Assembly (NCBI GenBank): GCA_021234155.1 | Contig: JAJEKV010000018.1 | Location: 20,693,252-20,757,251 of the forward strand | From: Isoetes taiwanensis | Taxonomy: Eukaryota; Streptophyta; Lycopodiopsida; Isoetales; Isoetaceae | Direction: 5' to 3' | DNA length: 64,000 nucleotides | Notes under the pieces: generated by a model | What the model was told of the DNA's origin: nothing | What the model saw: the letters and a program-made list of their open reading frames with translations, nothing else | Database searches by the model: none | In this document: in pieces, positions 34,134 to 47,200 of the stretch | Layout: each line of letters starts with the position of its first letter | How positions within the stretch are numbered: the first letter of the stretch is position 1 | Translations under genes and position numbers: made by a program

Positions 34134-34412
34134 ACTTACCTTGACGTTAGGTGGAATTGGAACAGGGAGTGTATTCCTCGGATCGGCAGGGCAGCCGAGC
34201 CGCTTAGGCACGACCGACAGCTTGATCGCCTCGCCAACGGGTGACGACTTCTTCTTATTCCACACCGTCAAGGAAAGCCAAGAACTGGCTGCATGGGCGA
34301 AGAAATGGAACTGGGAGCGAAAAACCTTGATCTTGAATCGAGGAATCTGCCATCGGACTTGCTCGCAAATTATGCGAGAAATAGGCTGCAACAGGTCATT
34401 GCCAGAATGCAT
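34134..34412 (-). CDS. Candidate first coding exon of an unknown gene
   Basis: A minus-strand open frame of about 93 codons starts at an ATG at 34412 and ends at a good donor, AACGTCAAG/GTAAGTGG (near 34133). The text includes KKKSSPVGEAIKLSVVPKRL and ADPRNTLPVPIPPNVK, which looks protein-like and is GC-richer than its surroundings. No family was recognised. No acceptor or second exon was identified further along the minus strand, where repeats and the hairpin follow. It could be a gene fragment, and the plus-strand frame (34072-34431) is equally open. Confidence 0.3.
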
Positions 34413-34439
34413 AGTGATTTACCATTCTTGATTTGAATG

Positions 34440-35053
34440 GTCGCCACACGGCGGCTGTTCATTGGCTTATAATCAAGAATGAAGACTCACTTTCCTTGTA
34501 CGTCTAAATGCGGCCTAACAAATGACATTCTACCTTAACATCCTACTCTATTTCTTTTCATTTGTGACCTTGTCAAAGTCGTGTCCGACTCTATTTCTTT
34601 TCATTTGTGTACTTGGCTGAAACAAAGGTGATTGAGACCTTGTGAAAATTTCCCCTTGCCTTAATTTGGTCGCTGATGGCGTTCACGTGCTATTTGTTCT
34701 ATTTGCCTAGCAGCCTTTTTTGGTTACAGATGCAACGCATATGTCAAATGCAAAATGGGAAAACCAAAAAATGGACGTTCTCTGTTGGCAATCGAGTACA
34801 TGACAACTGAAGAAACCTTTGACCACCCAAAACAAAATGGCCAACATTGACGACTGCAACCTTTCCAGTACAGGTTAAGCTTCAATAATCACATCACCAA
34901 ATCAATTAAATGGAAGAAGAAAACCAGGCCCATATTCTGAGCCTCATCGGCTTTGCATTTACTTTACAGTCCCCAACTTACAGAGGTGTTCCCGAAGGAG
35001 ATTTTGTATACCTCAATATACCTCCCAACCAGTACTTTTGCTTCAAAAATAGC
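34440..35053. other. Intergenic, 3' flank of the protease gene
   Basis: No gene or repeat recognised. Confidence 0.5.
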
Positions 35054-38000
35054 TTAAAGACTAGCTGGTAATGGTATAGCCTCATCATTATGAGCTGAAG
35101 ATGACACATTCAGTAGGTAAAGAATAAACGATTTAAACGTTCTTGCCTTACAAGAGAAATTATGAAAACCCCTCTCTTCTCTACAACACAAGGGCCTAAT
35201 GGACTTTAGTCCAAGACAACCCAGATTTTGTTCCTTAGCATTTTCTAGAGCCACATATACATTGGTCATATCTTTCACTGCACCAAACCCACGGCAAAGA
35301 TGTCGTACTGCACCCAAAAAGAAACATGCAGTAGTTGCCAAGAGTCCTAGAAATAGCAGCATCCTAAAATGCAGCTGCCACCAGGGACGCAGTGTTCCGA
35401 CCCCCGTACAGATACCATCCCCATCTCCTTCTCCACTAAAAAGAGTTCTGTCAGAGCAATCCAAGCGCGCACCACAAGCTGTATTATATGATTCACAGGC
35501 AGAATGACAAACACGCAACCTGTTGTCACCATCCATATCACATCTTTGAATGGATATCTGCACAGACAAGCAAAAAATTAAATCTCAGTTATATCTCGTT
35601 AAAAACTAAACCGGAAAAGTGCATCTGCACCCACCCAACAGGCAAGCCGCTTTGCTGCAGCAGCACAATAACCATTGTCGAAAAGGTTATAAAAGGAACG
35701 TCCATTTGGTATGAGCCTATTGTAATTAGGTGTCACAACTGCCGCTTCAAGCTGTTGCAAAATGCTTGATTCGCTTGGAGCACAATGCTGCCCATGTGCC
35801 TCGCTAAGCAGTACGTCCCCGCACAGGGAGAGGCTAGGAATAAGAGCACTGCTATTTTGACAAGTATATCCAGCATAATCTGAGCACCTAAACTCGCATA
35901 TTCCATTGTCACAAACCCCTCCATGAAGACTGCATTGCTCGTCGCAGCCAGCTGAACACGAAATTGTATATTGTGAAGTAGCCCCAGATTAGTAAAGCGA
36001 TATTAACAAAACAATTAAATTCAAATCATACTACCTGTTGAGCAGTCCACCCCTGTATAACCTGGGTCACAGTCACAGGCACCCAAAGATGTACATACTC
36101 CATGACCATTACAATTATCTGGGCAAACATCTGTAAGATATGCACCATGCTTTAGCCAGCAATCAAAATAACACATCACAAAACCTTACTCACGTTTTTG
36201 GCAATATTCGCCATCATATCCAAGAAAGCATTTGCACTTCCCTTCTATACACTCTCCATTGAGGTTACAAGAATCCCGACATTCTCCAGTCATTGACTGC
36301 ATGTGCTCCTCACAAAGATCTTTATACATTGGGCATGTAAGCTCCCCTGCAAAAGCAACTCTGATGTTAGTTACTTCCAATTTCATGATACCTACCTCAA
36401 CAAAAAGATGTAAAGCATACCATTAAATCCAGGAAACTGCACAGGCCCGCCATTTTCCGGACAGGCTCTCCAATGCCCATCAACTGCAACCTGATTTCAC
36501 CGAACTCAGCAACACTTTTACATAGAAGCAACAGAACATTATGATGTACCTCCAATGTCTTGTTGAAGCAGCGATGTTAATAGCATCCATTCCCCCAGGT
36601 AAGGGATCCTCTAACAAATCCAGTCCGTACAAGTGAAGAAGACATGCACCTAAAACATACCCAATGGTAAATAATCGTCTGCATTACCGCTTATTATAAT
36701 TATTTCAATAGTCACCTTGAATCTAGACCCCGTACTTCTCCTAGCATTTTGTCAGGTGCACGCGCACTGTTTATGTCTGTGCATGAGCCATCAGAGTAAG
36801 CCACAAAGTAAGCACAATAATCTGCCAAGGAAGAGTGGCCACCTGCATAAAAAAAATTTACATGAGCAGTGGCATGGTCCTAAGAACACCACAGAAATAA
36901 ATCAAAAAGCATACCCTTGTTTGACTCCGGAAAATAGCGTGCCCAAATTGGTAAATCCCCAGTATATCTGACAATGGGGCAATAACCTTCAGCTTCCCGA
37001 TTATATGTACATCCAGCTGAATGTGACGAATTGCAGTAGTATGCACCCTTCCAGAGATTACACGGCAATGTCAGAAATTCTTTTCCCTGATTGCGTCCCC
37101 AGTCAAGCTGTTCTGCCATACTGTAATTGGCCCGATACCATCCACTATCCTCCAAGAGAGCAAGCGTCATTGCAGACACCACGGAACGGGTATCAACAGA
37201 TCCAGTCATTATTTCGTTCATTAATAGCCTCTTTTCCCAATGAGAGCCTGCAATAGACCCAGCTTCCTTAAACACCTAACATGCATTTCTTTCCAAGGCT
37301 TTCACAAAGAAAGGCTATCACAGACCTGCTGTGCCCCTACCGCCTCCATCTTCAAGTTCTAGTCCAACTATGTCACTTGAATAAGCCTAAAAAGCATATC
37401 CAATAAGATGCAACAACAATTCATAACTGCAGAATTTTAGCAAGCACCTACCCCATAATGTTGGCGAGAATGCATAACAACACGTGGCAATACAACACGG
37501 GTCACTTGTCTTCCCAGGTTTGCATCATAGGACTGGACCACAACCTGAAACAAGCCAGTTATGAGAGACACATTTCACTAAATTTCAGGTACTTGGAAAA
37601 AGATTGCCATGCAATGAACATCTTGTTAGGAACAATTCTTGCCCTTGATTAAACCCCAATTGGGAGGCAGATCCTTCACTACCTACATGTAAAAATGCTA
37701 TTGGTTTCGTCACCTCAAAATGATGTATACATATCAAATTGTACAACACTGAGTACTGTCTATGAACATCGATAAGCAAAGGCACAACAAATACCTGACT
37801 ACGCCTGCGTTTCCGTTCGTCACGAAAGTGTGCAAAGGCATGTGGATCAAATCCCAAGACATGCATAACCTGAAAAAAATAATTTATACCAAAGAGACAA
37901 TTTCTGAGGAACTAGCTGTCAAAGAAACACTCTCAGAAATGTCATTACAGCACAGTATAGAACTTACCTCATGAATCAGAGTGGCAGAAAGCAGTGACTC

Positions 38001-39299
38001 AGCCTCTGCAGTAAGATGCCGAGGTGCAACGTTGACATGGCCTGCAGGTTAGGATCACACACAGCTTGAATTGATCTTTGAACTGATTCAAAATCGTAGT
38101 TGCTCAACCATCATGCAGGACCTCAAAGTTACCTGCAATGGCCCGTCCCCATTGGTCTCGCTCACAAGCCACTGCCCATGCAAGTGTGTTTCCTGTGGTT
38201 GGACGAGTCGTAACAAGGAGAACTAAATCTGCATTCCAAACACCCTCTGTAAATGGAAAAAATGAAGTCAGTAAATATTAAGACATATATTTGCCTTTAA
38301 GAAAAGCAGAAAACAATGCGATAACCTAATAGTTATTGGAAAACAACAAGAGTCTAATGAACAATGGTGGGGCTTAACATTGTTGCATCCATGTGCTCAT
38401 AGCATCAGATAACTCACCATCAACATACTGCCGTGGCAACTGCACCCCACCATCCTGTCCACAAGCTGAATATCCACTGAGCCGCAATGGTCCTTTTACA
38501 GGTTCAACTGATAATGCCTTTTTAAACCACAGCGCTGTTTCGTTTAAGGCCTGAAAAGTACACACATTCATGAGCCGGTTCTATGTAACTACTATGGGAA
38601 TAATCTCTTGTATATCAGATCAAAAGTCACCAAAAGATACAGTGTCTATCTAAAATACAGAACACCCCAGGCTGCCCTAGTATTGTGTCTGCATATCGCA
38701 GTCTGAACATGGAAGTCTCACATGGCACAAAAAAGTACCTCATGCAAACGTTGTTTCTTGTCCTCTCCTGAAATGTCTTCCAAGGTGCAATTGTACCAGC
38801 AATCACCGTATACTGGAGGTTCAGCACGAGGATTACATGCTGGCATGCCAAACATCTCAGATACAGGAGGCTCTCCTAACTGTATACATAAAAGAATCGC
38901 ATCATGTCAAGGGCAAGAAATATATGCAATTAACATAGATTGCCTTACCTTTACAATATCCCCAGGTGCACGGCAATCTCGGTCTGCAGAGTGACCAACT
39001 GCATCATAGTTGAGAAATATTCTAATTGGTTGTCTCTTATCCAAACCATCTAAGCTGCTCAATGACAGCAAGGTTCTGCCATGCCTACTGTTTTCTGGGG
39101 CATCTGCAATGCTTTCATATACCTGTGGAGTTACAGTATACTCCTTCAACCCATAGCGGCGGCGTTGCTCTAGAATTTCTCCATGAATACATGAGTGAGA
39201 ATGAGGAAATTGTTTGTCTCCATGTTCGTCATGTCGTGTTAAAGATTTCCAATCAGCTGTGCAGCTCCTTGATACAAGAAGTAGAAGAAGGAGCTGCAT
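35054..39299 (-). CDS. Leishmanolysin-like zinc metalloprotease (M8), 16 exons, one in-frame stop
   Basis: A membrane-associated or secreted metzincin protease of the M8 family, single-copy-like in plants. Exons (minus strand): 39299-38949, 38879-38739, 38550-38418, 38246-38133, 38041-37968, 37869-37795, 37544-37452, 37386-37326, 37247-36915, 36842-36716, 36649-36550, 36490-36421, 36346-36194, 36130-36035, 35951-35635, 35557-35054. All phases join, giving about 913 residues. N-terminus MQLLLLLLVSRSCTA looks like a signal peptide. The zinc site HEVMH is split by intron 5 (LIHE|VMHVLGF). The third histidine and the Met-turn are in GSHWEKRLLMNEIMTGS (exon 9). Cysteine-rich EGF-like repeats follow in exons 13-15 (CNLNGECIEGKCKCFLGYDG, CNGHGVCTSLGACDCDPGY). 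A hydrophobic segment, MLLFLGLLATTACFFLG, in the last exon could anchor the protein. TAA at 36577-36579 (exon 11, GCY*HRC) sits where Gln is expected. The upstream start is uncertain; an ATG at 39618 before a GTAAAG donor is an alternative, but its phase does not fit. Confidence 0.9.
36577..36579 (-). other. Premature TAA in protease exon 11
   Basis: Exon 11 reads W-G-N-G-C-Y-stop-H-R-C. A CAA-to-TAA transition explains it. All other exons are open, so this is either a recent nonsense mutation, an assembly error or a polymorphism. Confidence 0.8.
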
Positions 39300-42200
39300 A
39301 TTATTGAAACAAAAAAAACATGTTCATTCTTAGTCTAGTTTCAATCTCACAAGAATGTCAATCATCAACTTACTAATCCCATGTATGGAGCCTCATGTGC
39401 AAGTTGACATTATTTTATAAAGGCAATGCTTAAATGTTTTGATTGATATTTCAAAGAGCAAAAAATTTGAATTACATAAAGGGTTATTCAGGGTAGAAGT
39501 GTCAAAACTAGTTTGATCCTAATATGCGAGAATGCACTTTACCTTGCTTAATGGCAACACGAACACCCATGCTTGAAGCAGTTGAGTTCCCCGCATTGCC
39601 GCGTCCAAAGATATTCATGTAGGGGCAAATTCTTTACACATTGAACAGAATACTTTCAATATGCAGTTCTGTTTCAAAAGAGTGTTTTCCTACTATCTTA
39701 TCTTGGGGAAATCGAAGATAGCTAATCCACATATCAGGAGTCAAAAGTCTGGAGATGCAGTTCTGGCAAAATATGCATGGCAATTAAAACTCAACAAAAA
39801 AAAAATTGTTGTAAGAACCCATTTTTCTGTAGGCTACAACTTGCATCCTTCCAGTCTCAAACGTCAGGCTTCACCTATAACCATATAAACAAAATGCTTT
39901 ACTATCTCCCCTAATGGTCTTTTCAAGATTGATTCTCAAAGTGAAATTCGCCCACTATCATCAAAATGTCCAAAAAGATCTTTTGATATCCTTATCACCG
40001 GCATTATACCATCATAAAGTGTTTTAGCCAGTACATTGTAACTTATGCATCTGCATTGTTCCATCTGAGAATGTTAGCAGTGACACGCCCTTTTGCCAGG
40101 GACCATAGGTGCATCCCATTGTCCCCAGCGCTAATCCTTCTAAAGCGATCCTGTTCTATTGAAACTTCTGATGCTCAAATAAAAAAATAGAGGGAAGCCC
40201 AGTTCTGCACTGACTTGCTTGCATCTAAGGCCAACAGAGTCCAAATATCACTGTTTCTATGCAGCAAGCAGGCCTGCCTATCCGATTGCCTGTCGCTGTT
40301 TTGGACACACAACCATGCTATGAATCCTAAAATAGGTAGCTCCAACTATTTTGTCCTCGTATAGATGCGAACACTCCGAGCTTTGCGCCTTTGCAAGATT
40401 CATGGCTCCCTAATCACGTTTTGATGATAGGGATGCCTGAATTTTATGCATATTCACAATCAAAAGAAGCTCAGAGAAAAGGGTTGAGTATATGCCGACC
40501 TCCGAACAAATTTTTCAGCTCTGAAGGAACTACAAAAATCAACGAATCGGCTGAAAAAAGAGCAGAAAGGGAGGTCCTATACCCTGAACCCAAAATGGGA
40601 AAAGGATTGAGGAGCAAATCGCCGGAGTTAAGGCCCTGATCAAGAGGGCGGCCTGTAGAAGCAAGCACAAAAGCTCCACCTTTAGTACGAAACGGATACG
40701 GCCTACAGCGAGCAAATGTCCGCGTTATAGGACTACGGTACGAATACGTAAGATACACCATTTTGTTATATTTATTGCCATGACAAAATGGCGGTTTTCT
40801 CGCCTTTAATTTTATTTTAGTGGAAAGGCTTTGTGTTTTCTATTTTGTGGCTTACACGTCGGACGCAACCCAACAAATCTTACCCACTTTATAGTGCCAT
40901 GATGTTATCCAATATGTGCCTTAATACAAATCTACTCTTTGTCTAATTAGAAGACTATAGCATTCCCTTTTCATATCATAGTGTATGTTGACACTTCAAC
41001 AAACTCAAGCTACAGTCCCCACCACCACTGGACATGTTATCTTGGGAAAACTTCCAGTTCCTATCCATCACAGTAGATAGTCGATGACATTAACGTTTTT
41101 GATCTGCAATTGAACTACAGCTCATCTAATCCTATCCATCAGAGTACATAGTGGATGATGTTTATGTTTTTGAACATGCAACTGAACTACAGCTCATCCA
41201 ACTATGATGTTCAACCATCCATAGGTTATGATGGACTGAACTGAAGGGCAACAGCAACCAGCATATGTAGCCTAGATTATGTCATTTACTTGATGAAATG
41301 TCACCTAGATTTTGGTATAATAGTTGGTTTAGCAGCAATGATAGAATGTTCGATCTTGCTTTTCTTAGAAAACTATTTCAACTAGTAAATAATATAATAT
41401 ATTTTAGAAGCCTTGCATGTGAAGTAAAATGCCATCATTTTTCCTTCGTAAATATGCGAGTCATGCTGTAAAGTTGACCATGTGCGGAGGTATTGTTCTT
41501 GGAGTGGGAGTATTGTTCCCAGGATGTTTTTTTTCAATGATATATGACTTGGGCATCACCTAAGCTTTGACAATGTCTCCCATCCCTCAACATACAAAAT
41601 AAAATAAACAATAAAATAAAATAGCCTGAGATGTGTTGTTAGACCCTAAAGTTAGGGGAGGGTCACCAATAGTGGACCATGGGCCAATTGTGGACTTGAT
41701 GGCAGGATTTCCCACTCCCTGCATCATTCAAAGGTATGGTAGGTTATGACAAATTGTGAGAAAGAAATGTAGAATGCGGAAAGGAAAGTTTGGAAAGAAA
41801 GTGTGCAATGGAAACGTGAGAAAATCCTTTAAAAAGAAAATGTGAGAAATGAAAATTAATAAGTATAAGAAAAGAAACGTGTAGAATAGAATAGAGCTTG
41901 GTAAGAAAATTATAACAAGGCAATAATATGGATGTAATGACCACTAGGCTTAAATTATGGCATTATTCTGTTAAAATTATATGACATAAATTTTCTCCCT
42001 CGAAGTTTACTGAGCGGGCGCTAGGCTTGCCCTTTTCTACGCTTTTTTTTTTTTAGATTTCCTTCCTCCTGCTCCGAGTTTATTTTTGCAGAGGTGCTTT
42101 ATTTTTGCAGAGGTGCTCTTAACCTGCGAGGAGCTTGCTTGTCCTGGTTCCGTAGTTTGTTTTGCGAGGAGCTTGCACAAGGAAGCTCTCTTCCCGCGGG

Positions 42201-42550
42201 TACAAAGATTTTTTGCAAAAAAGCTTACCGAGCTTGCAGAGCACAGTACGAATGATTGAAGACGACTCCTTCCTTGATCCGCAAATGAGCATGTTTCGAA
42301 GGCTTCAGCTTATAACCCGCTATGCAACCTTGGCCGATTCTTCAAAAATCCATGTTCTTCCTGCGGTACCGCTTCTTGAGCGAGAAGATCACATAAATCT
42401 ACCATGTTTTTGAAGACTTAATAAGACATTTCATCTCAAATCTAAAACCGATCAAAATCGAAAGAACCCGTCCCTCAACTCAAGCTTCTATTCACGCAAA
42501 GATCCGCCGTAACGTAGAAGAGTGGTGGAAATTTAAGCCTAGTGGTCATT
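39300..42550. other. Mostly intergenic
   Basis: No supported gene. A minus-strand frame of 96 codons at 40761-40471 (starting MVYLTYSYRSPITRTF) lies in a GC-richer patch but matches nothing I know, and the plus strand is open too. At 42079-42118 TTTATTTTTGCAGAGGTGCT is tandemly duplicated. A plus-strand frame 42162-42413 is unassigned. 41030-41200 repeats TCCTATCCATCASAGTA-CATAGT about 80 bases apart. Confidence 0.45.
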
Positions 42551-42556
42551 ACGTCC

Positions 42557-42690
42557 CGAAAATTCACCTCTCGAAAAATTCTCTGAATATTCCCTGCGGG
42601 CCGGGCCAGACGAAGTGGCTGGCATGTTTCGCCGGCTTTGGAAGGCGCCTCTGAAATTCCCTCGAGGAATTTTCTCGAGGTGAATTTTCC
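42557..42690. repeat. Short inverted-repeat element
   Basis: CGAAAATTCACCTCTCGAAA (42557-42576) is matched in inverse orientation by TTTCTCGAGGTGAATTTTC (42671-42689), with a GC-rich centre, CGGGCCGGGCCAG. No target duplication was established. Confidence 0.6.
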
Positions 42691-42699
42691 CTAGTACAT

Positions 42700-43685
42700 A
42701 AGCAAAAAGATAACGGTGAAGAGAGGAAACGGGCACCCAACTTTATTCAAAAATATACAAATACAAAGCTTCAAGAAATTTTTACATGGGGATAGAATAG
42801 AATAGAAGAAGAGGTCTCTCATGCCATCTTCCCAAGGCTCGCTTTAATATCTTTGATCTTACTTTAGTTATGAACCTCTGGTGTTTTAATTCTTTGAAGA
42901 GTAGTCCCAAAATAAAAAAGGCAACTTGCACAATGTGTTATAAGAGCGCATAAGAGCTTATTTTGCATAATTCACAACCACGAACATAGAGCCTTTCAAA
43001 GCTGTTTGCAATCAATTGTTATTACCGACCATAATGTTGTAATGTCTTTTATTGAATGTGCTCAAAGAGCCTTAGAAGCTCCATGCACATTATGCTCTAT
43101 ATGTCTATCATCATCTACATAAATCTGCTTTCTTTTATGCAGAGCTCTTTGCAACAAAGAAGAATAGAGTTATGGCATAGCATGAAGACAAGGTAGATTC
43201 AATGTAATGCTAGCTTTTGAAGATTCTCGGTTTGGACATGATTGATGTACCATTACATTCGGATTTGTTGTAGATGAAACATTCTTCCATTTGAAGGATG
43301 CTCCAGGTGTGGCAGCCATGCTCTTATTTGGTTAATAAGGACCCAATTCAGAACATCCACCTTTATCTACATGTATAAGAGAGTGTCTGAAGAAATATGT
43401 AAATGCAATAGATAGTTTGGCATATCTAATATTTTATTAAGGAGGCATCCAAGCCTCATTTTATAATTTTATCTGTGTCTAATATAATAACACAATACTA
43501 ATTTCTATAATACTAATTTCTACTTTGAAATAAGACATTAATTAGCAATCTATTGTTTTTGGCTTATTAAATGCATAATACAATGAAAAAATATGAAATG
43601 AATAATTAGAAGGAAAGAGGAATTAAATTACAATTGCAGAATGTGTTGGAGTGTTGGGCATCATCTTAACACATCAATATTGGTT
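42700..43685. other. No gene recognised
   Basis: A short GAATA repeat occurs at 42793-42808. The expected 3' LTR of the copia element was not found here. Confidence 0.45.
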
Positions 43686-43689
43686 AAAA

Positions 43690-44285
43690 CTTTGATCCAA
43701 ACCTATTGCCGCGGTCGATGCCTTGAGGAGGCCAAAAGATCTCCATGTTTCTCTTGCAGTTGGTCCTCATGAAATGTCTTCTGAGCATGAACAGCTTGGA
43801 GTTCTTGCTTCAAAGTATCAGAGGAATCAAGATGGTCATTGATACCATTCATAAGCTTGTCCTGTGACTCTTGAAGCTGCAGAATACAACATGCAATATT
43901 TTGCTCATATTCGTATAATACCTGCCTGGAAGGCTGGGGAGCATGATATTGAGCAGCATAAGGGGTCGAGGCCTGAGATAGCTGGTGATGGTCAGATGGC
44001 CTGCCCTTGTCAGAATGGTGGGAGGAAGAAATGGCGATGACTGAAGAGGATCGGGAAGGAGGAGATTTTCTGCCTTCTTCCCGAACAACAACTGGCGTTT
44101 GCGTGGGTTATGACGATTCTTCCATAAGTTTCCTGATAGACGTGATTTTTTGAAAGGGCCTGACTAGATGCATGAGAGGGTGAGAACGGCTGATATATAG
44201 AGACTGTGCTGGGAACCGAGAGGAATTGTTTAATGATGGCCTGAAAATGAGCACCCATGGCCGAATCAGTATTGGAGACATAATC
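43690..44285 (-). pseudogene. Fragment of the retroelement coiled-coil ORF
   Basis: Minus-strand frames contain SAMGAHFQAIIKQF, then PSRQVLYEYEQNIACCILQL and QESQDKLMNGINDHLDSSDT. These align in order with SVGAHLQAIIRHYI, PPRQALYQYQQDVQAVVLKL and QDSQEVFMKGVQAYLEASEA of the ORF at 62873-63982. It lies immediately 3' of the copia RNase H end (MRRKMNCRD). It is frameshifted several times and truncated at its N-terminus. Confidence 0.75.
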
Positions 44286-44289
44286 CCGA

Positions 44290-47200
44290 CAATTCATTTT
44301 CCTTCTCATAATGCTGAATTTGATCTCAGTCAAGGGTTTAGTGAGAATATCTGCTAACTGAAAATCTGTATGCACATACTACACTTTGCTTATATTTTTG
44401 TTTACCAAGTCCCTCACGCTCTCCGACTCTATATGTTTTCATGCAATATAGGATTTTTTGTCATAGCTACACAACTTGTACTATCAGACTTTAAAATCAG
44501 TGGATCTTTTTGCAGCATTCCCAATTCATTAAGCAACCTTCTCCTCCAAACAATTTCCTTTGCTGCAAGGGTAGTAGCAGCATATTCAGCTTTAGCAGAT
44601 GAGAGAGCTATTGCATTGTGCTTTTTGCACTTCCACGATATTGATCCTCCTCCTATCATTAATATAAAGCCAGAAGTTGATTTTCTTTCATCTGTATCTC
44701 CATCCCAGTCAATCACTATAAGCTTCAAGTTCCAGGTTTTTTGAATCAAACGTAATACCATAATTCATGGTTCCCTTGAGATACCTAAGTACCCTTTTTG
44801 CTACCTGCCAATGCCTACTCCCATAATTAATACACTATATGAGATGTCAGGTCTAGTGCAGTTGGCCAAGTAAAGTAAACATCCAACTAGTTCTCGATAG
44901 GGCAATTCTTGTATTGCAAGTATTTCTTCTTCCTGTTTATGGACATTGCTCTTTGGATAAATATTTCTTCTTCTGTTTGTAGACATTGCTCTTTGGATAA
45001 CTTACTCCCTGAAACCATTGGAGTTCTCGCAATTTTACATTCTTTCATTTTAAAATCTTTTTAGCACCCCAGCTACATTTTGACCTTGTGATAGTGTCAT
45101 CGTTTTCCTGTGCCTATCCCTTTGAACTTTAATTCCAATAAATTTTTTGATCTCTTTGGAGAATATGTAAATTGCTATTGACCATCACATTATCATCAAC
45201 ATATAGTGCAATAATATAGCATACGTCATCCCCTTCTTTGAACAAATAGATATTTCCATCATCTCTCAGTTTAACAGACCGTTGTTCCTTTAGATATGCA
45301 TCCATGCACAGATACCATTGTCTGGGAGATTGTTTTAACCCATACACAGCTCTTTTCAACTTCCATACTTTGTCTCTCCCTTGCTCAAAACTAGGGGATT
45401 GTTTCATATATATCTCTTCATCCAATTTGGCATTAGGAAAACAATGCTCACATCTATGTGGTGCACTTCCAAGTTTTTAGCATTTGCCATGGCTAACAAC
45501 ATCCTGATACTAGCGATCTTAACTATGGGTGAGAATGTACCTTCATAATCAATTCCTTTTTTTTGTGTAAATCCTTGAGCAACTAGTCTTGCTTTGTGCT
45601 TAATTTTGTTCTCATATGTACCTTGTTTAACCTTGAAAATCCATTTGCACCCTACTGCACTTCTTCCCTTTGGCAGATCTACAACTTCAAACGTTTCAGT
45701 TCAGAAAGCACTAATCTCTTCCTCCATTGCATCTTTCCACTTTCGTGCTTCTGCATCATTTATAGCTTCATCAAATGTTTTTGGAACTTCAAAGTCAAAC
45801 ATGGCTAATATTTCTGTTTAGTTAATCTCTGCAGTTGTATTCTTAATTCTTCTACTTCTACCAGAAGAATCTCTACCTTAAAGTTCAAGATTTACCTTGG
45901 CTTCTTCTTCAACAATTTGAGTAATGGTCCTTCTATCTTGTTTAGCTCCTGTGTTGATATTTCCTGACTCCTCCCCTTCTATTTCAGAATCTGCATTTAC
46001 ATTTTGTTCTAATGCACCTTCATTGTCCTGCAAAATGTCATCGTGCTTCAAGTTGGGGTTAGCATCATCATCATCAAGATCAGGGGCTGACTCCTCTTGT
46101 TGAGTTGTGTGAGCAACTTCTTTAGTCCCTGCAGAAGTAGGCTTATTAACTTTATACAACTGACTTTCATCAAAGATAACGTCCCTACTAATTACTATTT
46201 TTCTTTTTGTAGGATTAAACATTCTGTAGGCTTTTGAATGCTCATCATACCCTACTAGATAAGCTATTTTGGCTTTATCATCTAACTTTTGCCTTACCTC
46301 TTTGGGAATGTGCACATAACCTAAGCACCCATATGTTTTTAACTTATCAAAGTCAGGTTTGGTTCCAGATCACATAACTTGTGGCAAGTGTCCATTAATA
46401 CTTACTGATGGTAATGCATTCTAAACTTCCACATCTGTTTTTACTGCCTCTTCCCATAAATAGTTTGGTAGACCTGTGTGTTTGAGCATGGCCCTGACAG
46501 CATTCAAGATTGTCCTATTTTTTCTTTCTGCCGCACCATTCTGTTGTGGTGAAAAACTACATGTGAGCTGCCTCTTTATGCCTTTGAGTCTACAATACTT
46601 TTTAAATTCAGTGGATAGATATTCTCCTCCTTTGTCTAAATGAATACTTTTAATTTTCTTACATGTTTCAAGTTCAACTTCTGCTGCAAAGCTTTTAAAG
46701 ATCTCAAATGCTTCATCTTTTGTTCTTAGGCATGTTACTTTTGCTCTTCGACTGTAATCATCTATAAAGGTGATAAAGTACTTTTTTCATGTAATCACAT
46801 TTAGGGGCCCATAAAGGTCTGTATGAACGACTTCTAATATTCTTTTTGCCCTTTTTTGGATTTTTTGAAGGGCAATCTTGCATGTTTTTCAAGCATACAG
46901 CCATGTCAGAATTTATCTCCTTCACTTGCTTTACTAGCTTCGATTAAGCCTTGCTTTATCACGACCTCAATGTTCTTAATGCTTGTATGACATAACCTCT
47001 AATGCCATATGTTCATATCAGGAGCTATTATTGCATTTATGGAAGGTAACTGATTTATATCCAGATCATAGAGATTTCCAACCCTTTTGCCCAAAAACTT
47101 AATTTCATTACCAAGCAAAATAGTACATTGCAACCTGTCAAATATGACAGTATATCCCTTATCAACTAGTTGACTGATAGAAATTAAATTTCTAACTAGT

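Noticed and set aside
35199-35507. Plus-strand ORF over the last protease exon
   Set aside because: Antisense shadow of exon 16.
40471-40761. 96-codon minus-strand ORF as a gene
   Set aside because: No motif, the opposite strand is equally open and there is no splice or promoter support; kept only as a note.
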